Positions 1-7,383 of a stretch of DNA of 64,000 nucleotides are shown piece after piece. The first letter of the stretch is position 1; each line of letters begins with the position of its first letter. Source of the DNA: Bathymodiolus brooksi methanotrophic gill symbiont. GTDB taxonomy: Bacteria; Pseudomonadota; Gammaproteobacteria; Methylococcales; Methylomonadaceae. The stretch lies in the NCBI GenBank assembly GCA_020996635.1, contig JAJJBE010000091.1, positions 1 to 64,000 of the forward strand, in the 5' to 3' direction. A program made the translations under genes and the position numbers. The notes beneath the pieces were generated by a model, which saw nothing but the letters and a program-made list of their open reading frames with translations, was not told where the DNA came from and searched no databases.

Positions 1-174
1 TTTGATCACCTTCCCAAGCTCTTTAGAGGTGAAATCTTGTTGAGAAAGAAACCGAGTGACTGGGTCATGACTGATCGCATTATCAACTAAGCCTGACAAG
101 CCTGTCGCTGTTGTATAGCTAAATGAAGTGATCAGGTAATCGGTGTATAAGTCAAAAATATCAGGTGTTTTCAT
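1..174 (-). CDS. DDE-type transposase, N-terminal fragment (runs off window)
   Basis: An open frame of 58 codons starts at ATG 174 and continues without a stop to base 1, so the rest of the gene lies outside the window. The first residues, MKTPDIFDLYTDYLI, followed by TTATGLSGLVD and ISHDPVTRFL, look like the N-terminus of DDE transposases of the IS4/IS701-like type, recalled from family knowledge and not searched. It sits beside a decayed HPP gene and a truncated TetR gene, which fits a region of repeated insertion. Whether the full transposase is intact cannot be told. Confidence 0.6.
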   Translation of the reverse strand, partial: MKTPDIFDLYTDYLITSFSYTTATGLSGLVDNAISHDPVTRFLSQQDFTSKELGKVIK

Positions 175-405
175 AGCCTACTATTTTAATGGAAATATCA
201 TTAGGGTGCGTAACATCAGTTATTAATAGTCGACAACCACTCATAAAATGGAGTATTTAAAACATTATTGCTGGCATTGTAAATTGGTTTAACAATCCAT
301 TCATGTTTTTTCTGTAAGTAGTCTAGTTTTTCTTAATTTATTTCTTCATATACATCGTTGTGTATTGCATTCATTACATACTTCCTTTTGTACAGGTTAA
401 AAATA
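175..405. other. Transposon flank with a possible broken small gene
   Basis: This 231-base stretch separates the transposase fragment from the HPP pseudogene. On the minus strand a frame from ATG 374 to a stop at 216 reads as a plausible small protein (starting MNAIHNDVYEEIN) but has one internal TAA after codon 13. It then continues as EKLDYLQKKHEWIVKPIYN and ends near FYEWLST. It may be a decayed antitoxin-sized gene; no family is recognised. No clear inverted repeat marking the transposon end was found by eye. Confidence 0.3.
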
Positions 406-910
406 TTAGAACCAATAAATTGGATAACTCCGATCTTTTGATAAATTGTTATAAAATAAGGCAACAATAACTAATAGAACTGCTCCTAATAATGTTGGTG
501 TTAATAAAAATTCCCAGTTGGCACTAGCAATAAAAACAATAAGTGGGTTTGAGCCAGCGGGGGGGGGTGAGGAACCTTTAATCATTGCATAAAAGACAAG
601 GCAGTAGCTAAAGCTAAAGCCATGCTCCACCATTCTGGACTGACTAAATGCAAAAATATCAAGCCAATTAATGTAGAAATAAAATGTCCCACAATAACAT
701 TTCTAGGTTGAGCAAAGGGGCTATCAGGCAGTATGAAAAGCAAGAAGCACCAAAAGACCCCATAACTAACGGTTGTTTCGTATAAAGTGCTAAAAAACTA
801 ACTACACTAATTGCAATAAACCCGCCAAGCCAAACAAAAGCAATTTGCTTCAACGCTGGTCTAGAAGGCTTTTTATTTGATAAGCCTTTGAATTTTTTCA
901 AATACGACAT
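406..910 (-). pseudogene. HPP-family integral membrane protein, disrupted
   Basis: Two minus-strand frames together give an HPP-family membrane protein. The N-terminal part (start 910) holds PLVMGSFGASC and the C-terminal part holds the diagnostic PPAGSNPL motif followed by a hydrophobic segment. Three lesions are visible. A one-base shift near 735-742 moves the sequence after GASC into another frame, where LFILPDSPFAQPRNV can be read. There is an in-frame TGA at 582-584. A run of nine G (559-567) inside the codons for HPPAGS is two bases out of phase with the expected reading. HPP proteins are small membrane proteins, some linked to nitrite transport. The gene follows the truncated TetR gene on the same strand, suggesting a former regulator-target operon. 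Confidence 0.75.
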
Positions 911-960
911 ATTCCTACTCCAAAATTAAAACAAACGTATGTTTTATAAAACTGATAAAT

Positions 961-1230
961 CTAAGACATGATATTTAATACATCTTTATTTAGTCTTTTA
1001 AATGTTTCTGATGAACCATATAATCTCATCATCATAATGGCTCCTTGAGTACTGGCAATAACCTCTTTTGCTTTTTCTTGCGCTATTTTTTTACTCAAAT
1101 TCAGTCTCAAAATTTCATATAAAGCCTCTTCCCAATGATTAAAATAACGCTTAATCTCTTCCTTTAAAACTGGAATATCGTTCGATATTTCAAGGGCAAA
1201 ATTTCCTAATAGGCAACTGCTAATTTAAAA
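961..1230 (-). pseudogene. TetR-family regulator, C-terminal fragment only
   Basis: On the minus strand the frame ending at TAG 961 reads SSCLLGNFALEIS, then NHWEEALYEIL and ASTQGAIMMMRLYGSSETF. This is the usual ligand-binding C-terminal region of TetR-family regulators (the cysteine-LxGN and STQGA patterns). The DNA-binding N-terminus is missing: an in-frame TAA lies just upstream and the sequence stops at the first attC site at 1231. The fragment directly precedes the HPP pseudogene. The truncation point equals the left edge of the cassette array, so array growth or a deletion probably removed the N-terminus. Confidence 0.65.
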
Positions 1231-1316
1231 GCTAACACCGCGCATCACCAGCAAAATAAAGCTACAAAGCGGAGCGGCGTAGCTTTATTTTGTCTGAGTG
1301 AATGCGATTGTTATAC
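1231..1316 (-). repeat. attC site A
   Basis: The left end is GCTAAC and the right end GTTATAC. Between them are complementary arms CAAAATAAAGCTAC and GTAGCTTTATTTTG around a short GC-rich loop. The stop codon of the minus-strand gene at 1321 is five bases from the right box. It is the last attC on the left and borders the truncated TetR gene. Confidence 0.75.
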
Positions 1317-1320
1317 ATTT

Positions 1321-1779
1321 TTAAATAAGCACATCTCGCCAAGCAACATGATCAACAGTGTTGTTGAAAAGCTCTTTATCAATATGCCTGTTTTTTTTCT
1401 TTAGGATCACTTCACAATGGTCAACCGCATTTTTCATTGTTTTAGCTAAATTAACATTGGTATCACTTTTAGAAAATGGTTCTCTGCAATAACTATCTGA
1501 TTTTTGGATGAATTGCTTTTTTCGTGATGAATCTGTTTCCCAGTATTCACACCGTATTTGATTTGCACCATATTGATAAAACTTTAAAAAACCAATAATT
1601 TCATTGTACTGCCAATTCCCACCATATTGGTTGCGTAAAAAACCTGTATCCATTGGGGTTGGCATATTGGAATTGGTTTTATCTATGTATTCATTCATTG
1701 CATTATAATAGTCAGTTTCTTTTAGCCTATAGACATGAATTTCAAACAGATATTTAGTTGTAAGCATATTGTTTGTCAC
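1321..1779 (-). CDS. Hypothetical cassette protein
   Basis: This is a 152-residue protein of no recognised family, rich in aromatic residues (for example GFLKFYQYGANQIRCEYWE) and without membrane segments or a signal peptide. It would start at GTG 1779, overlapping the TAG stop of the upstream SHOCT gene by one base (TAGTG), which suggests translational coupling. An alternative ATG lies at 1767. The stop lies five bases before attC A. It shares a cassette with the membrane SHOCT protein, so the two may act together, but no function can be assigned from sequence. Confidence 0.6.
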   Translation of the reverse strand: MTNNMLTTKYLFEIHVYRLKETDYYNAMNEYIDKTNSNMPTPMDTGFLRNQYGGNWQYNEIIGFLKFYQYGANQIRCEYWETDSSRKKQFIQKSDSYCREPFSKSDTNVNLAKTMKNAVDHCEVILKKKNRHIDKELFNNTVDHVAWRDVLI

Positions 1780-2111
1780 TAAAGGTATTTATTTTTTAAT
1801 ATCTGCATTTTTTTATCGTATTCATCTTGAGTTAAAATACCATTATCATATAGATTCTTAACACTTAGCATATCGGATTCGATTTTTTTCTTACTATTTT
1901 CATCCATGACACCACTGATTTTATTTTCAATTTTTGCGGTTGTTACTACTACGATATTGTAAGAATCATTAAATTTTGCAAGTGTATAGATACCTCCAAT
2001 AATCCAAATAATACTTGCTATCTCTATACTCTCAAGAGGTGCTCCGATAGCAAATCCGATTATGACAGTGATCCCGCCACGTATTAAAAGTGAAAGTATT
2101 TTGTTAATCAT
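1779..2111 (-). CDS. Small membrane protein with C-terminal SHOCT domain
   Basis: The 110-residue protein has two N-terminal hydrophobic segments (LLIRGGITVIIGFAIGA and IEIASIIWIIGGIYTLA) and ends in VKNLYDNGILTQDEYDKKM, the short SHOCT motif (leader-helix, GxLTxEEF-like) found at the ends of many small bacterial proteins. A longer frame reaches 2177 but would translate the recombination site, so ATG 2111 with AAGGA seven bases upstream was chosen. It is the first gene of a two-gene cassette. SHOCT domains are thought to mediate oligomerisation; the actual role here is unknown. Confidence 0.75.
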   Translation of the reverse strand: MINKILSLLIRGGITVIIGFAIGAPLESIEIASIIWIIGGIYTLAKFNDSYNIVVVTTAKIENKISGVMDENSKKKIESDMLSVKNLYDNGILTQDEYDKKMQILKNKYL

Positions 2112-2127
2112 ATTTTTCCTTATCTTG

Positions 2128-2165
2128 TATAACACCGTGGTGACTGGCGTGTTTGCCTCAATAAC
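2128..2165 (-). repeat. Internally deleted copy of the 204-bp palindromic element
   Basis: The bases ATAACACCGYGGTGACTGGC (Y is T here, C in full copies) followed by GTGTTTGCCT match the left end of the full element. They are joined directly to CCTCAATAAC, its right end, so about 165 bases between are missing. It occupies the same junction as the full copies, between attC B and the start of a cassette gene. Confidence 0.75.
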
Positions 2166-2248
2166 GACCAAGCTCACTTGCCGACAAAAGCAGAGTGTAG
2201 CGTAGCGAAACGGCGCTTTTGGCGGTCAAGTGCAGTGCCTTGTTAGGT
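2159..2248 (-). repeat. attC site B
   Basis: The site runs from CAATAAC to GTTAGGT. The arms TCACTTGCCG and CGGTCAAGTG are complementary apart from extra bases in the right arm. The TGA stop of the ATPase gene at 2259 is about ten bases to the right. Confidence 0.8.
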
Positions 2249-2258
2249 GCTTTTTTAC

Positions 2259-3785
2259 TCACAGTGCCTGCGCCTCAATGAACACTCTCATATCATTAAT
2301 TGATGTTTGAAGCTGGTCATCTGTAAATCTTGCATTATGCGTATTTTCTGGATGATGTATTTGGTGGCGAATATATTCACTGACTATTTTTTGCTCCGAC
2401 ATTAATTCTCCATTACGCCTAATTTTTATATATTCAATAGTGTCTTTCCCGTCTTTGTAGTCAGTTAATACCTCTTCACTCTCTATAAAACCATATAGCT
2501 CGTTATGATATTCATCATTGGATTCACCAAAAGCCAAAAAATTAACTTCATTCAATGATGGATATGGAAGCTCGTTTTGCTCGACGGAAACTACTTCTTT
2601 TAGTTGTTCACTCTTTATAAGCTTTAAATGCTCAAATTGGAGCATCTTAACAACCGATGGGCTATGAGTCGTCAGTAAAACCTGAGTGTTATCTGATTCA
2701 GATAGCTCTACAAATGCTTCAATTAGCTTTCTTTGGTGACTGGGATGCTGTGAAGTCTCCGGCTCTTCGATAGCATAAATTATGTCTGGGACATTGTTTT
2801 CGTTTTTTCTTCTTTCCGCTTCCGCACGGAAGAAATTTAATAATATAAGCCGCTTTACACCACTACCCCTTTTGTTGATCGGTATATCTTCGTCTCCAGT
2901 TATTGAGACACTTTTGAAAACGTCGACCCATTTCAAACTCTCGGGGCTTGGTATTACAGGGGTTAAACTATTTGCAATATCTGGATTCATTTCATTCAGT
3001 TTTTCCAGAGTTTGATCTGCAACCTCTTTTAGTTTTGTCTCTACCTCGGCAGCAACTTGATTCAAGCTATCCATTAGCTTTTGATCTTTAAGGATTTCTT
3101 GAACAGCAAGCTTCATCGGGTTCTGAATTTCACTATCCCCATCGCTATTTTTTCGATCAGACTGAAAAAGTGAATATAATGGAAGATAGGTTTTTAATTG
3201 ATCCCATGTGTTCTTAGCGTCGATCTTCGCCAGCTCTATGTCAATATCTTCTAATTCAAGGTTTTCCGAATGAAAGCCCCAAATGGCTTTACGAATTTCT
3301 GAATTCTTAGTTTTATCCTCGCAAACCATTTCATTAGTAAGCAGCTTCTTAAGGTCAGCTTGTTTTTTTAGAAGAAGTTCTGAACATGCTGTGTTCGTGG
3401 GATGGTAAGCCTTGACGTAAACCTTTTCTTTTCCCGCGTTAGAGTACTTCTTGAGAATAGTAAGCTTTCCGTCACTATTAAGAAGGTACTCATCTTCTAA
3501 ACGTGTAGGGTTCGTTGCATCAATTGTTAGCTCAGCAGGTAAGTCACCGAAGACTACCCCTATGTTAATCTCGGTGTTTCCATCTTCTTTGGCTTTCTTA
3601 TTAACATCATCCTTATCCATTTTAATGATTCCCTTGCCTTCATTAAAGAAAATATCTAGGGCTTCAAGAATTGTAGATTTTCCGATGTCATTTTTTCCGA
3701 CAAACACATTAAGATCATTGAAATCAATGGAGATCTCTTCACTATAAGATCTAAAGTTTGAGAGAATAAGTTTTTCAATTTTCAT
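2259..3785 (-). CDS. OLD-like AAA ATPase, single-gene cassette
   Basis: This 508-residue ABC-type ATPase opens with MKIEKLILSNFRSY and a Walker A GKNDIGKST at residues 30-38. It has Walker B AIEEPETSQHP near residue 345 and the switch histidine in LLTTHSP. These are marks of the OLD/RecF/AAA15-AAA21 group, which includes many phage-defence ATPases. No TOPRIM domain is seen. The C-terminal 110 residues are different and include the conserved-looking IRHQIHHPENTH stretch. The gene is alone in its cassette. SD AAGGA lies about 11 bases before ATG 3785. A defence role is inference from family and context. Confidence 0.8.
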   Translation of the reverse strand: MKIEKLILSNFRSYSEEISIDFNDLNVFVGKNDIGKSTILEALDIFFNEGKGIIKMDKDDVNKKAKEDGNTEINIGVVFGDLPAELTIDATNPTRLEDEYLLNSDGKLTILKKYSNAGKEKVYVKAYHPTNTACSELLLKKQADLKKLLTNEMVCEDKTKNSEIRKAIWGFHSENLELEDIDIELAKIDAKNTWDQLKTYLPLYSLFQSDRKNSDGDSEIQNPMKLAVQEILKDQKLMDSLNQVAAEVETKLKEVADQTLEKLNEMNPDIANSLTPVIPSPESLKWVDVFKSVSITGDEDIPINKRGSGVKRLILLNFFRAEAERRKNENNVPDIIYAIEEPETSQHPSHQRKLIEAFVELSESDNTQVLLTTHSPSVVKMLQFEHLKLIKSEQLKEVVSVEQNELPYPSLNEVNFLAFGESNDEYHNELYGFIESEEVLTDYKDGKDTIEYIKIRRNGELMSEQKIVSEYIRHQIHHPENTHNARFTDDQLQTSINDMRVFIEAQAL

Positions 3786-3823
3786 TCTTAAATCGTCCTT
3801 AATTTTAAAGCCAGCTACGGAAC

Positions 3824-3888
3824 TCGACTGGCACCAGTCACCGCGGTGTTATTGAGGAACTGGAGCGCAGCTCCAGTTCCTCAATAAC
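3824..3888 (-). repeat. Truncated copy of the 204-bp palindromic element
   Basis: The right third of the element is present: TCGACTGG, CACCAGTCACCGCGGTGTT, and the complete 18-base hairpin arms at 3849-3866 and 3870-3887 separated by GCA. The left two thirds are absent, and one G of the GGGC loop is lost. It lies between attC C and the 5' end of the ATPase gene. Confidence 0.8.
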
Positions 3889-4010
3889 GCCAAGTTCAGT
3901 TGACGCTGGCAGGTGTTCGATGAACTTCGGCAACGGTTTGCACTTTGATATAAAATAACCTACGAAAACGAACTGCGCTGTCAGCGGTCAACTGCAACTT
4001 TTTGTTATGT
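3882..4010 (-). repeat. attC site C
   Basis: The site runs from CAATAAC to GTTATGT (129 bases), the longest attC here. The paired arms are GTTCAGTTGACGCTG on the left and CAGCGGTCAACTGCAAC on the right. To its right lie plus-strand genes, which are therefore inverted relative to the array. Confidence 0.75.
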
Positions 4011-4054
4011 TCCATTTATATGGTAATTCTAATGTTTTGTAAAGTAATGGTGCG

Positions 4055-4069
4055 TATAATTCATATAAT
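4055..4069 (+). promoter_or_regulatory. Possible promoter of the ATPase-TOPRIM pair
   Basis: Two TATAAT hexamers (4055-4060 and 4064-4069) lie 33-47 bases before ATG 4102 in an AT-rich stretch. No convincing TTGACA partner is seen; TTGTAA at 4037 is too close to the first and too far from the second. The genes run against the array and so need a local promoter. Confidence 0.4.
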
Positions 4070-4101
4070 AGGATATTTAATCATAATGTTTAGGAATAGA
4101 A

Positions 4102-5250
4102 ATGCTTAATTCATTAGAAATCAAAAACTTTCGATCACTAGAATCTTTTCAGGTAAAAAAATTAGGTCAAGTCAACTTAATTGTTGGTAAAAACAACTCA
4201 GGGAAAAGCTCTGTGCTTGAAGCCTTACGGATTTATGCTGGTTCTGCCAATAGAGGTTTGCTAGAAAAGATTGCTCGGGGACATAATGAAAAATATCAAT
4301 TAAATGAAGATGATGAACAAAATGCATTTGATACAGCATTACCCTTTGAGGATTTATTTACAGGTAGACAGTTTCCTGAAAATGATGATGGTATTGTCAT
4401 TGGAGAAATTTCTGATTCAGAGAAAAACTTAAACATTAAGCACGGTTTTCTTATTGAGAAAGAAGAAACAACAACAGATGAACTCGGAGAGGAAACAACT
4501 AGAATTAGACGAACAACTATCAATAAATCGGAACTTTCTAATTTTGAATACTCTGCTAAGGATGTGTTGATAGTTAAAAAAGAGAAGCAATCGTTTATTA
4601 TTGATTTTGCGAGGTCAAGTATTCATTCCAGAAGATTTGTAGCAGAAATGGACATTATTCCGTGCAGTGTCATTCCAACTCAGTTTATTTCTATGGATGA
4701 GTTGGCTACTGAATGGGATGCAATTTCATTAACAGCTGGGGAAAACATTGTAAAAGAAGCATTACGTATTGTTTTACCAGAGTTTGAAGATTTAACTTTT
4801 GTTGATGACACATCCTATAAAATGCGTAGGGATTACCGCCGTCTTGCAAAAGTAAAAATATCTAACCTCCCGAGACCCGTACCTTTAAATAGTTTGGGTG
4901 ATGGTATGTTGCGAATTTTACAATTAGTACTAAAAGTTTTTTCTGCCAAGGGTGGTTTTTTACTAATTGATGAATTTGAGAATGGGTTGCACTATAGCGT
5001 ACAAGAGAAAGTGTGGGCATTATTATTTCAACTATCTAAAGAGTTAAATATACAAATTTTCGTAACAACACATAGCTGGGATTGTATTGAAAGTTTCTCA
5101 AAAATTGCTATTGAAAATAAAAACATTGAAGGCGTTTTATTTCGAGTTGGTAAAAGTATACGTGATAGCGAAAAGGGGCGTGTTATTGCAACTGTTTTTG
5201 ATGAAGAGCAACTTTATAGTATTACGCAATCTGATGTAGAGGTGCGTTAA
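4102..5250 (+). CDS. AAA15/21-type ATPase paired with a TOPRIM protein
   Basis: A 382-residue ATPase begins MLNSLEIKNFRSLESF with Walker A VGKNNSGKSS near residues 30-39, Walker B GGFLLIDEFENGLHY near 290, and FVTTHSWD carrying the switch histidine. Such RecF/OLD-like ATPases act as sensors in abortive-infection systems. AGGAATAGAA precedes the ATG. The stop TAA overlaps the next start by one base, indicating coupled synthesis with the TOPRIM protein. The pair resembles the two-gene form of OLD nucleases and the ATPase-TOPRIM organisation of PARIS or AbiL. It runs opposite to the cassette array and likely uses its own promoter. Confidence 0.85.
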   Translation: MLNSLEIKNFRSLESFQVKKLGQVNLIVGKNNSGKSSVLEALRIYAGSANRGLLEKIARGHNEKYQLNEDDEQNAFDTALPFEDLFTGRQFPENDDGIVIGEISDSEKNLNIKHGFLIEKEETTTDELGEETTRIRRTTINKSELSNFEYSAKDVLIVKKEKQSFIIDFARSSIHSRRFVAEMDIIPCSVIPTQFISMDELATEWDAISLTAGENIVKEALRIVLPEFEDLTFVDDTSYKMRRDYRRLAKVKISNLPRPVPLNSLGDGMLRILQLVLKVFSAKGGFLLIDEFENGLHYSVQEKVWALLFQLSKELNIQIFVTTHSWDCIESFSKIAIENKNIEGVLFRVGKSIRDSEKGRVIATVFDEEQLYSITQSDVEVR

Positions 5251-5909
5251 TGGCTAATTCACAGAAGATACTTTTAGTTGAGGGTGAGACTGATAAAAGT
5301 TTTTTTGAAGAAATTTGCAAGAAACTTTCCCTCAACACTATAGTCCGAGTTGCTCCTCCTAGAGATTTAGGCGGAACTCACAATACTAAAGGGGGAGTAT
5401 TAAATCATTTGAAAATTTTATTACCTCAGCTTGAAGATGGGCAATTGACGAACATAGCAGTAGTGGTTGATGCTGATTACATTGAACATGGGTCAGGTGG
5501 GCAAAAAACAGTTGAGCAGGTATCTAAAGTTCTCGAATCGTTTGGTTTTACATTAAAAAATAGTACTTCAAATTCAGAAGGGTTGTTGTTTAAACATTCT
5601 GATGGATTAAGAGACTTTGGCTTGTGGGTTATGCCCAATAATAATCGCGAAGGAATGCTAGAAGACTGGATAATAGAATCCATAAAAAACGATGAAAAAG
5701 CTCTTTTTCAGCAAGCTACCACAGCTGTTCAACAGTTATCTTCACCTAAATTTAAGCCCCATTTACAAGCAAAAGCTGAAGTAGCTACATGGTTAGCATG
5801 GCAAAAAACACCAGGACATGGACTTTATAGTGTAATGAAGGAAGGTTTGCTAGATGAAAATAGTGTGCCATATACACAGTTAGGTAACTGGCTGAAAAGT
5901 ATCTTTTGA
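5250..5909 (+). CDS. DUF3226-like TOPRIM protein, partner of the ATPase
   Basis: The 219-residue protein starts KILLVEGETDKSFFEEI, with the TOPRIM glutamate at residue 11, and has VVVDADY with aspartates 74 and 76, the second TOPRIM metal-binding motif. The following LWVMPNNNREGMLEDWI is typical of DUF3226/OLD-nuclease-like TOPRIM proteins. It is expected to be a metal-dependent nuclease-like effector controlled by the upstream ATPase. AGAGGTG precedes the ATG, which overlaps the upstream stop. attC D follows at 5948. Nuclease activity is inferred, not shown by sequence alone. Confidence 0.8.
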   Translation: MANSQKILLVEGETDKSFFEEICKKLSLNTIVRVAPPRDLGGTHNTKGGVLNHLKILLPQLEDGQLTNIAVVVDADYIEHGSGGQKTVEQVSKVLESFGFTLKNSTSNSEGLLFKHSDGLRDFGLWVMPNNNREGMLEDWIIESIKNDEKALFQQATTAVQQLSSPKFKPHLQAKAEVATWLAWQKTPGHGLYSVMKEGLLDENSVPYTQLGNWLKSIF

Positions 5910-5947
5910 AGGTAATAATTTAGGACTTATAAGTTAAGGTATAGAAA

Positions 5948-6039
5948 ACATAACGACCAAATCAGGTGCCATTTGAAGTGGCAGTTTTTTTGCAAAAAAA
6001 ATGACGCTTTAAATGGTCAGCTGGATTTTTTGGTTATGC
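5948..6039 (-). repeat. attC site D
   Basis: The site runs from ACATAAC to GTTATGC. The left arm ATCAGGTGCCATTT pairs with AAATGGTCAGCTGGAT on the right, with the extra base in the right arm. The middle includes TGACGCTTTAAA, almost the same as in site E, so these two sites are close relatives. Confidence 0.85.
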
Positions 6040-6222
6040 CTGATTTTCAATAAAACTCTATATTTGATGTGCGAAACCTCTTTCATTATCTTACTAATAA
6101 CATATAAAATACCAATTTAAATAATTTTTACGTCAAAATTGACCAAATATAAACATAAAACTTGATAATTACTAGATTTAATGTAACATTTATATATTAT
6201 TCTTATAGGCTGGGTATACCTG
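6040..6222 (+). other. AT-rich leader of the second plus-strand cassette
   Basis: This 183-base stretch between attC D and the next gene is strongly AT-rich, with no frame of note. It probably carries the promoter for the inverted gene pair; TATATTATTC near 6193 is one possible -10 region, but no pair of hexamers stands out. Confidence 0.35.
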
Positions 6223-7383
6223 ATGATCTTAGATTTTGGCGCATACAATTTTTACTCTTTCAAAGAAGGCGTAACAATTTCTTTTGAAAAAGGGAAAAAA
6301 AAGCAAAAAAATTATGAAATTTCAAAGCTTCTAGGTATCAAAGGGGCTAATGGCTCTGGAAAAACACATGTAGCAAAAATCCCCTGTTTTTTATCATTTT
6401 TTTGTTCAGAATCCTTTTCAATTTTAAAGCCAGAAGCTCCTATCCCATATCAACCTCATTTTTCTAAAAAAAATGAGCCTACAGAGCTATTCATTCGTTT
6501 TTTAACTTCAAAATATGAGTATGAGTATACTCTATCTGTTTTTAATGGAGTCGTAAATTCAGAGGTATTGAGAAGAAAAGATTTTACCTCTGAGCGACCT
6601 CGTTATATGAAAGTAGTTGAACGAAAATTTGATACTATCGAAAAATGCATTGCAGGGTTTGACTCTTTAAAAAATATATCTTTACGCTCAAATGCATCGT
6701 TTATTTGCACAGCTCGACAACATCAGTTTAATTTCGTAGATGATGTCTACGATGTATTTCGTAAAATTATAGGTAATGTCTCAGTTGGCGGTCATCAGCT
6801 AATTGAACGAAGCGAATTAAGCTTAAGCCAGATGACTCAACTTTATAATGACTCTTCTGATGAATTTAATTTTGCAAAAAATATTATTATTAATGCAGAT
6901 TTAGGAGTTGACGATATTACAATTGACTCATATCAGGATAGTAAAGGGGACACTAAATATACTCCTCTTTTTCACCTAAAATCTTCGGATGGAACCAAAG
7001 AAGTAATGCCTTTCTCAACTCAATCAAGTGGTACTCAAGCTTTATTTTACGAGCTTTACCGGTACCACACAGCTTTAAAGATAGGCGGGGTCTTAGTATT
7101 AGATGAATTTGATTTATATTTGCACCCTGAAATAACACCATTTTTGCTTGATTATTTTGAAAATGAAAATAAAAACACCTGTACTGCACAAATACTTTTC
7201 GTCACTCATAACGACAGGATTTTAGATTACTTAGGAAAATATAGATCCTATTTAGTTGCCAAAGACTTTAATGAAAGTTATGCATACAGGCTTGATGAGA
7301 TTCCTGGTGATTTATTACGTAATGACCGATCGATTCTTCCAGCATATAAAACTGGAAGAATCGGGGGGATCCCTAAATTATGA
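6223..7383 (+). CDS. COG1106/AAA15-type ATPase paired with a small toxin-like protein
   Basis: A 386-residue ABC-type ATPase. The N-terminus DFGAYNFYSFKEG is typical of the COG1106 (RloA/AbiL-like) group. Walker A GANGSGKT is at 41-48, an ABC-signature-like STQSSGTQ at 265-272, Walker B GVLVLDEFD at 289-297, and FVTHND with the switch histidine at 329. Between Walker A and the signature lies about 200 residues of family-specific insert. ATG of the next gene overlaps the TGA stop (ATGA). The usual COG1106 partner is an RloB-type TOPRIM protein, but here the partner is a different small protein. Confidence 0.85.
   Translation: MILDFGAYNFYSFKEGVTISFEKGKKKQKNYEISKLLGIKGANGSGKTHVAKIPCFLSFFCSESFSILKPEAPIPYQPHFSKKNEPTELFIRFLTSKYEYEYTLSVFNGVVNSEVLRRKDFTSERPRYMKVVERKFDTIEKCIAGFDSLKNISLRSNASFICTARQHQFNFVDDVYDVFRKIIGNVSVGGHQLIERSELSLSQMTQLYNDSSDEFNFAKNIIINADLGVDDITIDSYQDSKGDTKYTPLFHLKSSDGTKEVMPFSTQSSGTQALFYELYRYHTALKIGGVLVLDEFDLYLHPEITPFLLDYFENENKNTCTAQILFVTHNDRILDYLGKYRSYLVAKDFNESYAYRLDEIPGDLLRNDRSILPAYKTGRIGGIPKL

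Noticed and set aside
559-567. Nine-G tract as a phase-variation switch
   Set aside because: The gene has two further lesions, so changing the tract length alone would not restore it.
2112-2177. N-terminal extension of the SHOCT protein to 2177
   Set aside because: It would translate the boundary repeat and part of attC B; ATG 2111 has a good ribosome binding site.
2782-3747. Plus-strand frames opposite the OLD-like ATPase
   Set aside because: Serine/phenylalanine-rich shadows of the real gene on the other strand, with no ribosome binding site.
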